This document shows, piece by piece, positions 1 to 8,206 of a stretch of DNA of 64,000 bases (its first letter is position 1; every line of letters begins with the position of its first letter). The notes under the pieces are model-generated. The model was not told the origin of the DNA, ran no database searches, and was given only the letters and a program-made list of their open reading frames with translations. Both the position numbers and the translations under genes were made by a program. Source of the stretch: Massilia forsythiae (lineage in GTDB: Bacteria; Pseudomonadota; Gammaproteobacteria; Burkholderiales; Burkholderiaceae_D); contig NZ_CP051685.1 of NCBI RefSeq assembly GCF_012849555.1, positions 4,898,001 to 4,962,000 on the forward strand. The letters run 5' to 3'.

Positions 1-713
1 TTGGCGGTCAGGTCGAGGATGCGCTGCTGGCGCGCCACCGCGGCGTCCGACAGCGCCACGCGCTGCTGGCTGCTGCGCAAATTGACGTAGGCTTGCGCCA
101 CCTCGGCGGTGAGGCTCAACTGGGCGTCGGCCAGGCTGGCCTCGGCCGCCTCCAGCTGGGCGCCGGCCGCTTCCACCGCGCGCCGGCGGCCGCCGAACAG
201 GTCGATTTCCCAGGTGGCGTCGAAGCCGACGCTGTACAGGTTCAACGAGGACGGCAGGCTGACACCGGATTGCGCCGCGTCGCCGGACGAAGCCGACCGG
301 CTGCCGCCGAGGGCATCGCCCAGCGGCGGCAGGCGCGCGTGCGCCGCCAGCAGCGTGCCGGTGCCGTTGGGACGGCCGTTGGCGCGTTCCGTGCGCAGGC
401 CGGCGCGCGCCTGGCGCAGGCGCGCGCGCGCCACGTCCAGGTTGGGGTTGGCGCGCAGGGCGCGCTCGACCAGCGCGTCCAGGGTCGGGTCGCCGAGCGC
501 GGTCCACCACCGGGCCAACACCTGGCCGCCGGGCTGGACCGGGTTGTCGTCCGGATTGGCCGACGGCGCGCCGGCGCGGGCGAAACCGGCGCCGGCCGGC
601 GGCGCGGCGTCGGCCGGCGGACCGGCATAATCCTTGCCGGCGCTGGCGCAGCCCGCCAGGAGCGCGCACAGCAACAGGGTGGGCGTGAAACGCGGGGTCG
701 TACGATGGCGCAT
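1..713 (-). CDS. Outer-membrane efflux lipoprotein, NodT/OprM family (partial, C-terminus beyond the left edge)
   Basis: This is the outer-membrane channel of a tripartite efflux pump. About 237 N-terminal residues are inside the window and the rest lies off the left edge. The start is the ATG at 713. A lipoprotein signal follows, with lipobox LLAGC and the lipidated cysteine at residue 22. The family-typical stretches PNLDVARARLRQARAGLR and ATWEIDLFGGRRRAVEAA are visible. It is last in an operon with the TetR, EmrA-like and EmrB-like genes, 31 bases after the EmrB stop, so it is very likely the cognate channel. The assignment to the OEP/NodT family is secure; the exported substrate cannot be read from the sequence. 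Confidence 0.9.
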   Translation of the reverse strand, partial: MRHRTTPRFTPTLLLCALLAGCASAGKDYAGPPADAAPPAGAGFARAGAPSANPDDNPVQPGGQVLARWWTALGDPTLDALVERALRANPNLDVARARLRQARAGLRTERANGRPNGTGTLLAAHARLPPLGDALGGSRSASSGDAAQSGVSLPSSLNLYSVGFDATWEIDLFGGRRRAVEAAGAQLEAAEASLADAQLSLTAEVAQAYVNLRSSQQRVALSDAAVARQQRILDLTA

Positions 714-744
714 GCTTGTCTTCCTTGATCGATTCGAAGGGGCC

Positions 745-2316
745 TCAATGGGCTCCGGCCGCCGGCGCCTTGGTGTTCAGCGGGCGCAGGAACAGCACCA
801 GCGGGATCACGCAGCCGATGCCGACCGACAGGATCCAGAACAGGTCCGTGTAGGTCATGGTCAGCGCCTGCGCCTGGAGCGTGCCCTGCAGCGCACGCAG
901 CGCCTGCGGCATGCCGCCCAGCGCCTGCGCCTGGCCGGCCAGGTAATCCTGCACGCCGCCGCGGTTGGCGTTCAGCGATTCTTCCAGGCGGCGCGAGTGC
1001 AGCCACAGGCGCTGGTCCTGCAGCACGGCGATGCCGGCCAGCGCCAGCGAGCCGCCCAGGTTGCGCGCCGCGTTGAACAGGCCGGCGGCGTCGCTGGCAT
1101 GGTCGCGCGACACCGACTGGATCGCCGCCTGGTTCAGGAACACCATGGCGAAGATGGTGCCGACCCCGCGGATCAGCTGCGACACCACGAAGTCGGCGCC
1201 GCTGGCCTGCGCGCTCAGGTCGGTCTCGGTGTAGGCGCTGATCGCCAGCACGGACAGCCCGAAGCCGACGGCCAGGCGGATGTCGATATACTTGATCATC
1301 AGCGGCACCAGCGGCATCATCATCAGCGCCGGCAAGCCGCCCAGCGCCACGATCTTGCCGGCCTGCAGTGCGTTGTAATTGGAGATGGTGGCCAGGAATT
1401 GCGGGATCACGTACGAGGTGCCGTAGATGACCATGCCGACCGTGATGCCCATCACGACCACGCTGCCGAACTGGCGGTCGAGCAGCAGGCGCAGCTGGAT
1501 CACCGGGCGCTTGGCGGTCAGTTGGCCGATCATCAGCACCACGAAGCCGGCCATCGAGAGGATGGTGAGCCAGATGATCAGGCTGGACGAGAACCACTGC
1601 ACCCGTTCGCCTTCCTCCAGCACCACGGTCAGCCCGCCCAGGAAGGCGGCCAGGCCGAAGATGCCGAGCCAGTCGGCTTCGGCCAGCAGGGCCAGGCGCG
1701 GCGGCTCGTGCTTGAGGCCGACCAGCAGCAGCGCCACCAGGCCGGCGCACACCGGCACGTTGAGGAAGAAGGCGTAGTGCCAGCTGAGGTTCTCGGTGAG
1801 CCAGCCGCCGATCAGCGGGCCGACCACCGGCCCCAGGATGGCGGTGGCGCCGAACATTGCGGTGCCGATCGGCTGCTGGCTGCGCGGCAGGCGGGTGGCG
1901 ATGATGGTCTGCGCGGTCGGGATCATGGCGCCGCCGGTGATGCCCTGGCCGACGCGGCCGGCGATCATCATCGGCAGCGTGGTGGACAGGCCGCACAGCA
2001 CGGAAAACGCGGTGAACAGTGCCGCCACCGCCAGCAGGAAGGTGCGCAGCCCGAGCACCCGTTCCAGCCAGCCGGACAGCGGGATCATGACGATCTCCGC
2101 CACCAGGTAGCCGGTGGCGATCCAGGTGCCCTCGGTGCCGCTGGCGCCGATCTCGCCCTGGATGGTCGGCAGCGAGGAATTCACGATCGAGATGTCGAGC
2201 GTCGCCATCAGCGCGCCCAGCGTCCCGGCCGCCACCGCCAGCCAGGCGCCGGCGTCGGCCTTGCCTTCGGCGGGCGCCTGCGCCTCGGCGGATGCGCCCT
2301 TCGCGGCCGCGCTCAT
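745..2316 (-). CDS. emrB: EmrB-like MFS drug transporter (DHA2 family, 14 TM)
   Basis: This is a 523-residue inner-membrane proton-driven exporter of the DHA2 family. After a short cytoplasmic tail rich in Ala/Lys, hydrophobic segments run through the whole protein. Early motifs are typical of EmrB: TLDISIVNSSLPTIQGE in TM1, the GRVGQGITGGAMIPTAQT segment, and GPVVGPLIGGWLTENLSWHY of motif C. Its ATG overlaps the TGA of the EmrA-like gene (ATGA at 2313-2316), so the two are translationally coupled. With the outer-membrane lipoprotein downstream it forms a complete Emr-type pump under a TetR regulator. The drug specificity is unknown. Confidence 0.93.
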   Translation of the reverse strand: MSAAAKGASAEAQAPAEGKADAGAWLAVAAGTLGALMATLDISIVNSSLPTIQGEIGASGTEGTWIATGYLVAEIVMIPLSGWLERVLGLRTFLLAVAALFTAFSVLCGLSTTLPMMIAGRVGQGITGGAMIPTAQTIIATRLPRSQQPIGTAMFGATAILGPVVGPLIGGWLTENLSWHYAFFLNVPVCAGLVALLLVGLKHEPPRLALLAEADWLGIFGLAAFLGGLTVVLEEGERVQWFSSSLIIWLTILSMAGFVVLMIGQLTAKRPVIQLRLLLDRQFGSVVVMGITVGMVIYGTSYVIPQFLATISNYNALQAGKIVALGGLPALMMMPLVPLMIKYIDIRLAVGFGLSVLAISAYTETDLSAQASGADFVVSQLIRGVGTIFAMVFLNQAAIQSVSRDHASDAAGLFNAARNLGGSLALAGIAVLQDQRLWLHSRRLEESLNANRGGVQDYLAGQAQALGGMPQALRALQGTLQAQALTMTYTDLFWILSVGIGCVIPLVLFLRPLNTKAPAAGAH

Positions 2317-3704
2317 CCGCGCGCTTCCCGGCGCTGCTCGTCGCGTTGAGCGTCACGCCGATCTTCGCGCCCGTCCTCGCGCCGCTTTTCCTGGTGCTTG
2401 GCGCGCTTGATGGCGTCCTTGTTGTCGCTGGTGTCGATCTCGACCTTCACCGACAGGCCCGGCACCAGCAACTGGCGCGTTTCCGGGCCGGTATCGACCG
2501 CGATGCGCACCGGCACGCGCTGGACGATCTTGGTGAAGTTGCCGGTGGCGTTCTGCGGCGGCAGCAGCGAGAACTGGGCGCCGGTGCCGGGCGAAAAACT
2601 CTCGATGCGGCCGTGCAGGTCGACGCCGGGCAGGGCGTCGACCTTGATCGCGGCCGGCTGGCCGATGCGCATGCGGCCGATCTGCGTTTCCTTGAAGTTG
2701 GCGGTGATGTACAGGCTGCCGGTCGGCACCAGCGACATCAGGCGCGCGCCCGGCTGCACGAACTGGCCGACGCGCACGGTCTGGTCGCCGACGCGGCCGG
2801 CGATGCTGGCGGTCAGCAGGGTCGATTGCAGGTTGACGTTGGCCGCCTTGAGCTGGGCCTCGGCGGTGCCGGCCTGCGCTTCGGCCTGGCGCACCTGGGC
2901 GCGCAGCGACGTGATGCGCTTTTCGGCGTTGGCCAGCGCGGCGCGCTGCACCGCCACCTGCTTGTCGCTCTGGGTGGCCTGGTTGCGGCGCTGGGCCAGC
3001 GTCTCGCCGTTCTCGGCGCCGATGTCCACCAGCGGGGCGTAGCGCCGCACTTCGTTGTTGGCGAAGCCGGCGCTGGCGCGCGCCGCCTCCAGCTGGGCGC
3101 GCGCCTCGGCCACCGCCGATTCCTGCTCGCCGATCTGGGCGCGCACCGCGTCGGCATTCGCCTTGGCGATCGCGATCTGCGCTTCGAACTGCTCGGTCTG
3201 GGCGCGGTAGTCGCGCGCGTCGATGCGCGCCAGCGCCTGCCCGGCCTTGACATCCTGGTTGTCCTTGACCAGCACTTCCTCGACATAGCCGCCGACCTTG
3301 GGCGCGACCGTCACCGTGTCCGCCTGCAGGAAGGCGTCGTCGGTCTCCTCGTGGTAGCGGCCGACCAGCAGGTGCCAGGCCAGCCAGCCGAGGCCGATCA
3401 CCACGGCCAGGCCGCCGAAGGCGAACAGGGCGATGCGGATCTTTTTCTTCTTTTCCGGCGCGACCTGCTTGTCGTCGCCTTCCTTCTTGTCGTCGCCGCC
3501 TTTGTCGCCGGCGTCCTCGTGGTCGCCTGCCTTGTCGTCGCCGCCGTCCCGGTCGTCCTTGTCCTTGTTCTTGTCCTTGTCGCCGCCGTCCCCGGCATCG
3601 TTGTTCCTGCCGGCGGCCGGCTTGTCGTCGGCGCGCCGGCCGCCGGCGGACGAGGCGGGTTTGCGGACTTGGTCGTTGGGTTCGGTCGCTTGCGTGTCGG
3701 TCAT
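2313..3704 (-). CDS. emrA: EmrA-like membrane fusion protein (HlyD family) with an acidic/lysine-rich cytoplasmic tail
   Basis: This periplasmic adaptor links the EmrB-like transporter to the outer-membrane channel. It has 463 residues. A single TM helix at about residues 90-114 is followed by a lipoyl/barrel-sandwich half (VGGYVEEVLVKDNQDVKAG), a long Ala/Gln/Glu-rich coiled-coil hairpin, and the second half with the QFVQPGARLMSLVP strand. The start is the ATG at 3704, which overlaps the TetR stop by four bases. The first 88 residues are odd: a low-complexity run of Asp, Lys and Gly (roughly residues 36-88), much longer than the usual EmrA N-terminus. It is predicted to sit in the cytoplasm. 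Confidence 0.92.
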   Translation of the reverse strand: MTDTQATEPNDQVRKPASSAGGRRADDKPAAGRNNDAGDGGDKDKNKDKDDRDGGDDKAGDHEDAGDKGGDDKKEGDDKQVAPEKKKKIRIALFAFGGLAVVIGLGWLAWHLLVGRYHEETDDAFLQADTVTVAPKVGGYVEEVLVKDNQDVKAGQALARIDARDYRAQTEQFEAQIAIAKANADAVRAQIGEQESAVAEARAQLEAARASAGFANNEVRRYAPLVDIGAENGETLAQRRNQATQSDKQVAVQRAALANAEKRITSLRAQVRQAEAQAGTAEAQLKAANVNLQSTLLTASIAGRVGDQTVRVGQFVQPGARLMSLVPTGSLYITANFKETQIGRMRIGQPAAIKVDALPGVDLHGRIESFSPGTGAQFSLLPPQNATGNFTKIVQRVPVRIAVDTGPETRQLLVPGLSVKVEIDTSDNKDAIKRAKHQEKRREDGREDRRDAQRDEQRREARG

Positions 3705-4486
3705 GGGGCGGTTCCGTCGGGCGTGGAGGTGGGTCGGGTGTCGGGGTGGTGAACGGCGGCGGCGTCGCGGCGCGCGGCCTCGAAGGCGACCAGGGCGCCG
3801 GCGTAGCCGGCCAGGCGCGCGCTCCAGGCGTCGGCGGCGCCGGGCGCATCGAGCAGCGCGGCGTCGGCAGCGCGCAATTGGTCCTGACCGTAGTACGGGT
3901 AGGCGACCAGGCCGAAGATGGAAAAGGCCAGCGCCTGCAGCTCGCGGTCGGGCGCGTCCAGGCCGAGATGGCGCTGCAGCAGCGCGACCAGGCGCGCGTG
4001 CAGGCGCAAGCGGCTGGCGCGCTCTTCCTCCAGCATGCCGGTCGGCTCGAAGCTTTCGCGAAAGCGCAGGCGCACGCTGAGCAGGGCGTCGGCGCCCTGG
4101 CCGAGCGGCTGCAGGCAGGTGCGCATGTACAGCGCCAGGGCCTCGGCCAAGGCCAGGGCCGGCGCATCGAAAGCGGGAACGGCGGTGGCGCCGGCGCATA
4201 CCGGCTCGAACAGCGCCGCGCGGTACAGGCCGGCCTTGTCGCCGAAATAATAGGCGATGGCGGCGACGTTGACGCCGGCCGCCTGGGCGATCTCGCGCAC
4301 CGGGGTGGCGGCCTGGCCGCGCTCGACGAACAGGCGCAACGCGGCGGACAGGATGCGTTCGCGCGCCTGGATGCCGTCGGTGCGTGGCTTGCGTGAGGAA
4401 GTCGTCGGCGGCGCCGGCGCAGGCGCCGCGTCCGCCGATGGGGCGGCGGCGCCCGGCGCGATCGTGCGCGGATTGCTGCTCGTCAT
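3701..4486 (-). CDS. TetR family regulator with CerR-like C-terminal domain
   Basis: A 261-residue transcriptional repressor, first gene of the efflux operon. A Pro/Ala-rich leader of about 35 residues precedes the TetR N-terminal domain: ARERILSAALRLFVERG, then the HTH core VREIAQAAGVNVAAIAYYFG. The remaining helices resemble the DUF1956/CerR C-terminal domain seen in efflux regulators such as CecR. Its stop overlaps the EmrA start (ATGA at 3701-3704), so regulator and pump share a transcript. It is inferred to autorepress through the palindrome at 4495-4520 just upstream of its start. The inducer is unknown. Confidence 0.88.
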   Translation of the reverse strand: MTSSNPRTIAPGAAAPSADAAPAPAPPTTSSRKPRTDGIQARERILSAALRLFVERGQAATPVREIAQAAGVNVAAIAYYFGDKAGLYRAALFEPVCAGATAVPAFDAPALALAEALALYMRTCLQPLGQGADALLSVRLRFRESFEPTGMLEEERASRLRLHARLVALLQRHLGLDAPDRELQALAFSIFGLVAYPYYGQDQLRAADAALLDAPGAADAWSARLAGYAGALVAFEAARRDAAAVHHPDTRPTSTPDGTAP

Positions 4487-4494
4487 TTAGTTAA

Positions 4495-4520
4495 ACGATT
4501 GTTTGAGTTAAATCAATCGT
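4495..4520. promoter_or_regulatory. Candidate TetR operator upstream of the efflux operon
   Basis: A 26-bp imperfect palindrome lies immediately upstream of the tetR start (4486) in an AT-rich stretch. The arms ACGATTG (4495-4501) and CAATCGT (4514-4520) match perfectly, and 10 of 13 half-site positions are symmetric. Position and size fit autoregulation by the adjacent TetR protein; this is inference. Confidence 0.5.
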
Positions 4521-4622
4521 ACACTTATTGACAAGATTATGCGGTTTGAATCGTGCGTGCCTGGATTCGAAAAACCGCGTGCCGGTCCCGATGCCGGCGC
4601 TGGCCGGGAAAAATTGACCGAT

Positions 4623-4907
4623 TCACCTTCCGCGGCGCCGGCGTCCAGTCGCGACGCGGGCGAAGCCATCGACGACCTGCGCGGGCAGCATGCTCACCAT
4701 GCCGTGCAGTATCAGCGGCACCAGCACGAACTCGTCGACCGCGCCGAGCACCGGCAGCGCAAAATTCGCCGGCTCGAGGGCGAACAGCGCCAGGCCGGCC
4801 AGGCCGGGCAGCAGCCACCCGGGCCGGTTTTCGTGGCGGATGGCGAACCACAACAGGCGCAAGTCCTGGCCGGCGACGGTGCGCCACAGTGCGAATAGGC
4901 GTTTCAA
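4623..4907 (-). CDS. DUF1232 (YkvA-like) small membrane protein
   Basis: A 94-residue protein with the DUF1232 signature. An N-terminal amphipathic part (FALWRTVAGQDLRLLWFAIR) is followed by a hydrophobic segment (LLPGLAGLALFALEPANF) and the family's Pro-Val-Leu-Gly-hydrophobic-Asp-Glu pattern (LPVLGAVDEFVLVPL). The start is taken as TTG at 4907 because GAAGGAG lies five bases upstream. Longer readings back to 5006 have no ribosome site and add non-family sequence. Function of the family is unknown; it is probably an inner-membrane protein. It ends with a basic GRRRRGR tail. Confidence 0.75.
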   Translation of the reverse strand: MKRLFALWRTVAGQDLRLLWFAIRHENRPGWLLPGLAGLALFALEPANFALPVLGAVDEFVLVPLILHGMVSMLPAQVVDGFARVATGRRRRGR

Positions 4908-5033
4908 GGCGTTCTCCTTCGTGACGTGGGACGTTGGTGTCCTCGATATGGCTTGTCCGGCCCGGAACGCAATAGGCAGAGGATGCGCATGGCGTCGTGT
5001 CGACAACGCGGCGCCGGTGCCGGCCGCACCCGG

Positions 5034-5879
5034 CTACTCTACCGCCACACGGCGCGCCTCCGGATCGCGTTCCTGCACGAAGCGCAGCAAGGCATCGGCG
5101 GTGACGGTATCGATGTGCCCCGCCATGCGCCGCTCGAACGGGTGGTCGTCGAAGGCGACGTTGGCGCGCGTCATGCGCGCGCCCAGGCGCACCGCCGCCG
5201 GCACCTCCACCGTGCCCGGCCGGTAAGGCTGCTGCTTGAGCCAGGCCTGCGCTTCGGCGCGCGTCTCGACTTGGCCGGGCGGCGCCATGCCGGCCGCCAG
5301 CACTTCCAGCAGCCACTGGTTGGAATTCTGGTAGCGCGTCGAGAACGCGTAGGACAGCATGTTGTAGCGCGGCTCGTGCAGGCGGCGCGGCGTGCGCGTC
5401 GCCAGCACCCGCTTCAGGCCGGCCTGCAACTGCGCGCCCGGCACCAGGATCGCGGCGTCGTAGCGGTGCAGGTCGGTCAGGAAGAAGTTGCCGACGCCTT
5501 CGTCGTACAGGTCGGACGACGCCGTGCCGCAGGCGTTCAGCTCATGCACCACGGTCCAGCGGCCGGCCGGATGGTCGCGCACCGCGATCCCCATGTGCGA
5601 CCAGCGCAGGCCGTAGCGGCCCAGGTCCTGGCCCGAGCGCGCCAGCAGGGCCACCTCGGCGCCGCTGGCATCCAGCGCGGCGACCGTCTTGCGCGCCAGC
5701 TCCATCGATTGCACCACCTCGGTGGCGCGCAAGGGTTCTTCGCGGCAGGTGGCGCCGGCATGGGCCGGCGGCGCCGGCGTCCAGGCCAGCAGCGCGGCCA
5801 GGGACAGCGCTGCCAGGCCGCGCGCCGGCGCCGGGGAAGGTGCCCCAGCCGGTCTGCGCGCGTGCGCGGCGGCGCCCAT
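5034..5879 (-). CDS. DUF2145 family exported protein
   Basis: A 281-residue protein of the DUF2145 family found mainly in Betaproteobacteria. A signal peptide ends near PPAHAGATC after about 40 residues. The mature part contains SHMGIAVRDHPAGRWTVVHELN, in which an HxG and a conserved His give it the look of a peptidase-like fold; the pattern GNFFLTDLHRYDAAILVPG then follows. The ATG at 5879 overlaps the stop of the preceding gene (TGATG), so translation is coupled and the pair probably acts together in the envelope. No experimentally proven function is known to me. Confidence 0.8.
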   Translation of the reverse strand: MGAAAHARRPAGAPSPAPARGLAALSLAALLAWTPAPPAHAGATCREEPLRATEVVQSMELARKTVAALDASGAEVALLARSGQDLGRYGLRWSHMGIAVRDHPAGRWTVVHELNACGTASSDLYDEGVGNFFLTDLHRYDAAILVPGAQLQAGLKRVLATRTPRRLHEPRYNMLSYAFSTRYQNSNQWLLEVLAAGMAPPGQVETRAEAQAWLKQQPYRPGTVEVPAAVRLGARMTRANVAFDDHPFERRMAGHIDTVTADALLRFVQERDPEARRVAVE

Positions 5880-6304
5880 CACGCCCCCGAGCGCGCGTGG
5901 TGCAGCAGCGCCTTGCCGGCCTCGTTGGGGATGAAGGCGAGCGCCTTGCCCGACAGGACCAGTACCTGGCCGGTGGCCGTGGCCACCACCTGCAGCACCG
6001 TGCCGGCCGCCAGCGACAGCCCGCGCGCGGCCTGCCCCGACAGGCGCACGGTAGCGGTGCTGGCCTGGCCGGCGCCCTGGAGCACCAGGTCGACGCCCTC
6101 GGCCGAGGTCTCGACCGCCGCCACCACCACGCTGCCGGTGACCGAGACCGCCACCAGCGAGCCGGCGATCACCAGGCCGGACGCGTCGGCCGACAGACGC
6201 GACGGCGCGGACGCGTCGCCGTTGCCCGAGGCGGCAACCGCGCCGGGCGACAGGCCCATGGCGAGCGACAGGGACAGCAGCGCGACCAGCAGCTTGTGTT
6301 TCAT
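5879..6304 (-). CDS. Exported hypothetical protein, Ala/Val/Ser-rich, paired with the DUF2145 gene
   Basis: A 141-residue secreted protein. The start at 6304 has a perfect ribosome site (AAGGAGG five bases upstream). A signal peptide (MKHKLLVALLSLSLAMGLSP) ends around AVA-AS. The mature chain is simple, rich in Ala, Val, Gly and Ser, and alternates beta-strand-like segments such as GLVIAGSLVAVSVTGSVVVA. The C-terminus LAFIPNEAGKALLHH is more helical. I do not recognise a named domain. The one-base stop/start overlap with the DUF2145 gene indicates a two-gene operon. Confidence 0.7.
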   Translation of the reverse strand: MKHKLLVALLSLSLAMGLSPGAVAASGNGDASAPSRLSADASGLVIAGSLVAVSVTGSVVVAAVETSAEGVDLVLQGAGQASTATVRLSGQAARGLSLAAGTVLQVVATATGQVLVLSGKALAFIPNEAGKALLHHARSGA

Positions 6305-6571
6305 GATGCCTCCTTCGGTAAACACGTCGATATGAGGAAATCATGCCCCGAGGCCGCCGCCGTCACAAGCGTTTATTGCACAGGCGCGGCGCCGGCAGCC
6401 GCCGGTAGCGCGATCCGCTACCGGCCGTCGCGCCGGACGCGACCGCGCGGATGTGCAAAGCGTGTGGAGGCGAAGTGCGGATTGCCATTAATATGACGAA
6501 TATGATCACATTGCCTGCCTGTCAAGGCAGACGCTTCACCTCCGTAGTCCACACCCGAGGAATCGACTCCC
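6305..6571. other. Divergent intergenic region with a hairpin upstream of paoA
   Basis: This region separates the DUF2145 operon from paoA. Its right part is AT-rich (6481-6510), unlike its surroundings, and probably holds the paoABC promoter. A perfect 6-bp stem with a 4-base loop lies at 6515-6530 (CTGCCT / AGGCAG) in the putative leader. No gene is seen. Confidence 0.35.
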
Positions 6572-7243
6572 ATGGAACAATCCACCGATATCAACCAGAC
6601 CCGCCGCGGCATCCTGATCGGCGGCGCGCTGTCGGCCACCGCCGCCGCCGTGCCGTCGATGGCGGCGCCCCAGGCCGGCGCCGCGTCCGGCACGCCTGCT
6701 ACCACGCCGCCGCCGGTCACCGGCAAGGTCACGTTGCGCGTCAACGGCCAGCCGCAGACGCTGGAACTGGACACCCGCACCACCTTGCTCGACGTGCTGC
6801 GCGAGCACCTGCACCTGACCGGCACCAAGAAGGGCTGCGACCAGGGCCAGTGCGGCGCCTGCACCGTGATGGTCAACGGCCGCCGCATCAATTCCTGCCT
6901 CAGTCTGGCGGTGATGCACGAAGGCGACGAGATCACCACCATCGAAGGCCTCGGCACCCCGGACAAGCTGCACCCGATGCAGGCCGCCTTCGTGAAGCAC
7001 GACGGTTACCAGTGCGGCTACTGTACCCCCGGCCAGATCTGTTCGGCGGTGGCGGCGCTGGACGAGATCAAGCGCGGCATCCCGAGCCACGTCACGGGCG
7101 ACCTGAACGCGAAACCGCTGCTGTCGATCGACGAGCTGCGCGAGCGCATGAGCGGCAACATCTGTCGCTGCGGGGCGTACTCGAACATCATGGAAGCGAT
7201 CAACGAAGTCGCCGGCGGCAATGTGAAGGGGGCCAAGGCATGA
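6572..7243 (+). CDS. paoA: Aldehyde oxidoreductase [2Fe-2S] subunit, Tat-exported (PaoA-like)
   Basis: Small subunit of a periplasmic molybdenum aldehyde oxidoreductase; it passes electrons from the molybdenum site toward FAD. It has 223 residues. A twin-arginine signal (RR at 11-12, QTRRGILIGG) is followed by the plant-type ferredoxin cluster motif CDQGQCGACTVMVNG. The second cluster uses CGYCTPGQIC and NICRCG. This matches the xanthine dehydrogenase-family iron-sulfur subunit and E. coli PaoA in length and order. The paoB ATG overlaps the stop (ATGA). The folded complex probably goes out on this single Tat signal, as known for PaoABC. No paoD maturation gene is in the window. Confidence 0.93.
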   Translation: MEQSTDINQTRRGILIGGALSATAAAVPSMAAPQAGAASGTPATTPPPVTGKVTLRVNGQPQTLELDTRTTLLDVLREHLHLTGTKKGCDQGQCGACTVMVNGRRINSCLSLAVMHEGDEITTIEGLGTPDKLHPMQAAFVKHDGYQCGYCTPGQICSAVAALDEIKRGIPSHVTGDLNAKPLLSIDELRERMSGNICRCGAYSNIMEAINEVAGGNVKGAKA

Positions 7244-8193
7244 AGGCATTCACCTACCAACGCGCGGCCAATCCGGCCGACGCCGCCGCGGCGGCCATGA
7301 AAAACAAGGGATCGCGCTTCATCGCCGGCGGCACCAACCTGCTCGATCTGATGAAGCTGGAGATCGAGACGCCGACCCACCTGATCGACGTGAATGGCCT
7401 CGGCCTGGACAAGATCGAGCCGACCCAGGACGGCGGCCTGCGCGTGGGCGCGCTGGTGCGCAACACCGACCTGGCGTCGGATGCGCGCGTGCGCAAGGAC
7501 TACGCCGTGCTGTCGCGCGCGCTGCTGGCCGGCGCCTCGGCCCAGTTGCGCAACAAGGCGACCACCGCCGGGAACCTGCTGCAGCGCACCCGCTGCCCGT
7601 ATTTCTACGACACCTACCAGCCGTGCAACAAGCGCACGCCGGGCAGCGGCTGCTCTGCCATCGGCGGCTACACCCGCAACCACGCCATCGTCGGCACCAG
7701 CGAGTTGTGCATTGCCACCCACCCGAGCGACATGGCGGTGGCGATGCAGCTGCTGGACGTGGGCGTGGAAACGGTACGTGCCGACGGCGCGCGCCGCACG
7801 ATCCCGATCGCGGATTTCTACCGGCTGCCGGGCAACACCCCGCACATCGAGAACAACCTGCAGCCAGGCGAGCTGATCACCGCGGTGACGCTGCCCAAGC
7901 CCTTGGGCGGCAAGCATTACTACCAAAAGGTGCGTGACCGCGCCTCGTACGCCTTCGCGCTCATTTCGGTGGCGGCGGTGGTGCAGCCGGACGGCAGCGG
8001 CCGCGTGGCGGTCGGCGGCGTCGCCCACCGCCCATGGCGCGTGCCGGCCGCCGACCAGCAACTGCGCAACGGTGCCAAGGCGGCCACGGACGCGCTGCTG
8101 GCCGGCGCCCGCACCACCGACGACAACGCGTTCAAGGTGCCGCTGGTGCAGCGCACCCTGGCCTCGGTGCTGGCGCAAGCCCGCAAAGCTTAA
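7240..8193 (+). CDS. paoB: Aldehyde oxidoreductase FAD subunit with extra [4Fe-4S] loop (PaoB-like)
   Basis: FAD-binding middle subunit of the PaoABC-type enzyme, 317 residues. The FAD_binding_5 start is clear (FIAGGTNLLDLMKLEIE), and LRNKATTAGNLLQRTRC marks the second FAD motif. A cysteine-rich insertion follows (CPYFYD, CNKR, SGCSAIGG, then SELCIATHPSDMAV). In E. coli PaoB the equivalent insertion carries a [4Fe-4S] cluster. The C-terminal CO dehydrogenase flavoprotein domain ends the chain. It starts at the ATG overlapping the paoA stop. Confidence 0.93.
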   Translation: MKAFTYQRAANPADAAAAAMKNKGSRFIAGGTNLLDLMKLEIETPTHLIDVNGLGLDKIEPTQDGGLRVGALVRNTDLASDARVRKDYAVLSRALLAGASAQLRNKATTAGNLLQRTRCPYFYDTYQPCNKRTPGSGCSAIGGYTRNHAIVGTSELCIATHPSDMAVAMQLLDVGVETVRADGARRTIPIADFYRLPGNTPHIENNLQPGELITAVTLPKPLGGKHYYQKVRDRASYAFALISVAAVVQPDGSGRVAVGGVAHRPWRVPAADQQLRNGAKAATDALLAGARTTDDNAFKVPLVQRTLASVLAQARKA

Positions 8194-8206
8194 CCGGACG
8201 ACGACA

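Noticed and set aside
242..2356. Very long reading frames opposite or out of frame with the efflux genes (up to 700 codons)
   Set aside because: They are Arg/Ala/Gly-rich with no domain motifs, typical shadows in GC-rich DNA, and lie over well-identified genes.
6482..6506. Sigma-70 promoter for paoABC from TTGCCA and TATGAT
   Set aside because: The spacing is only 13 bases, too short for a standard promoter; the AT-rich region is noted but no exact promoter is called.
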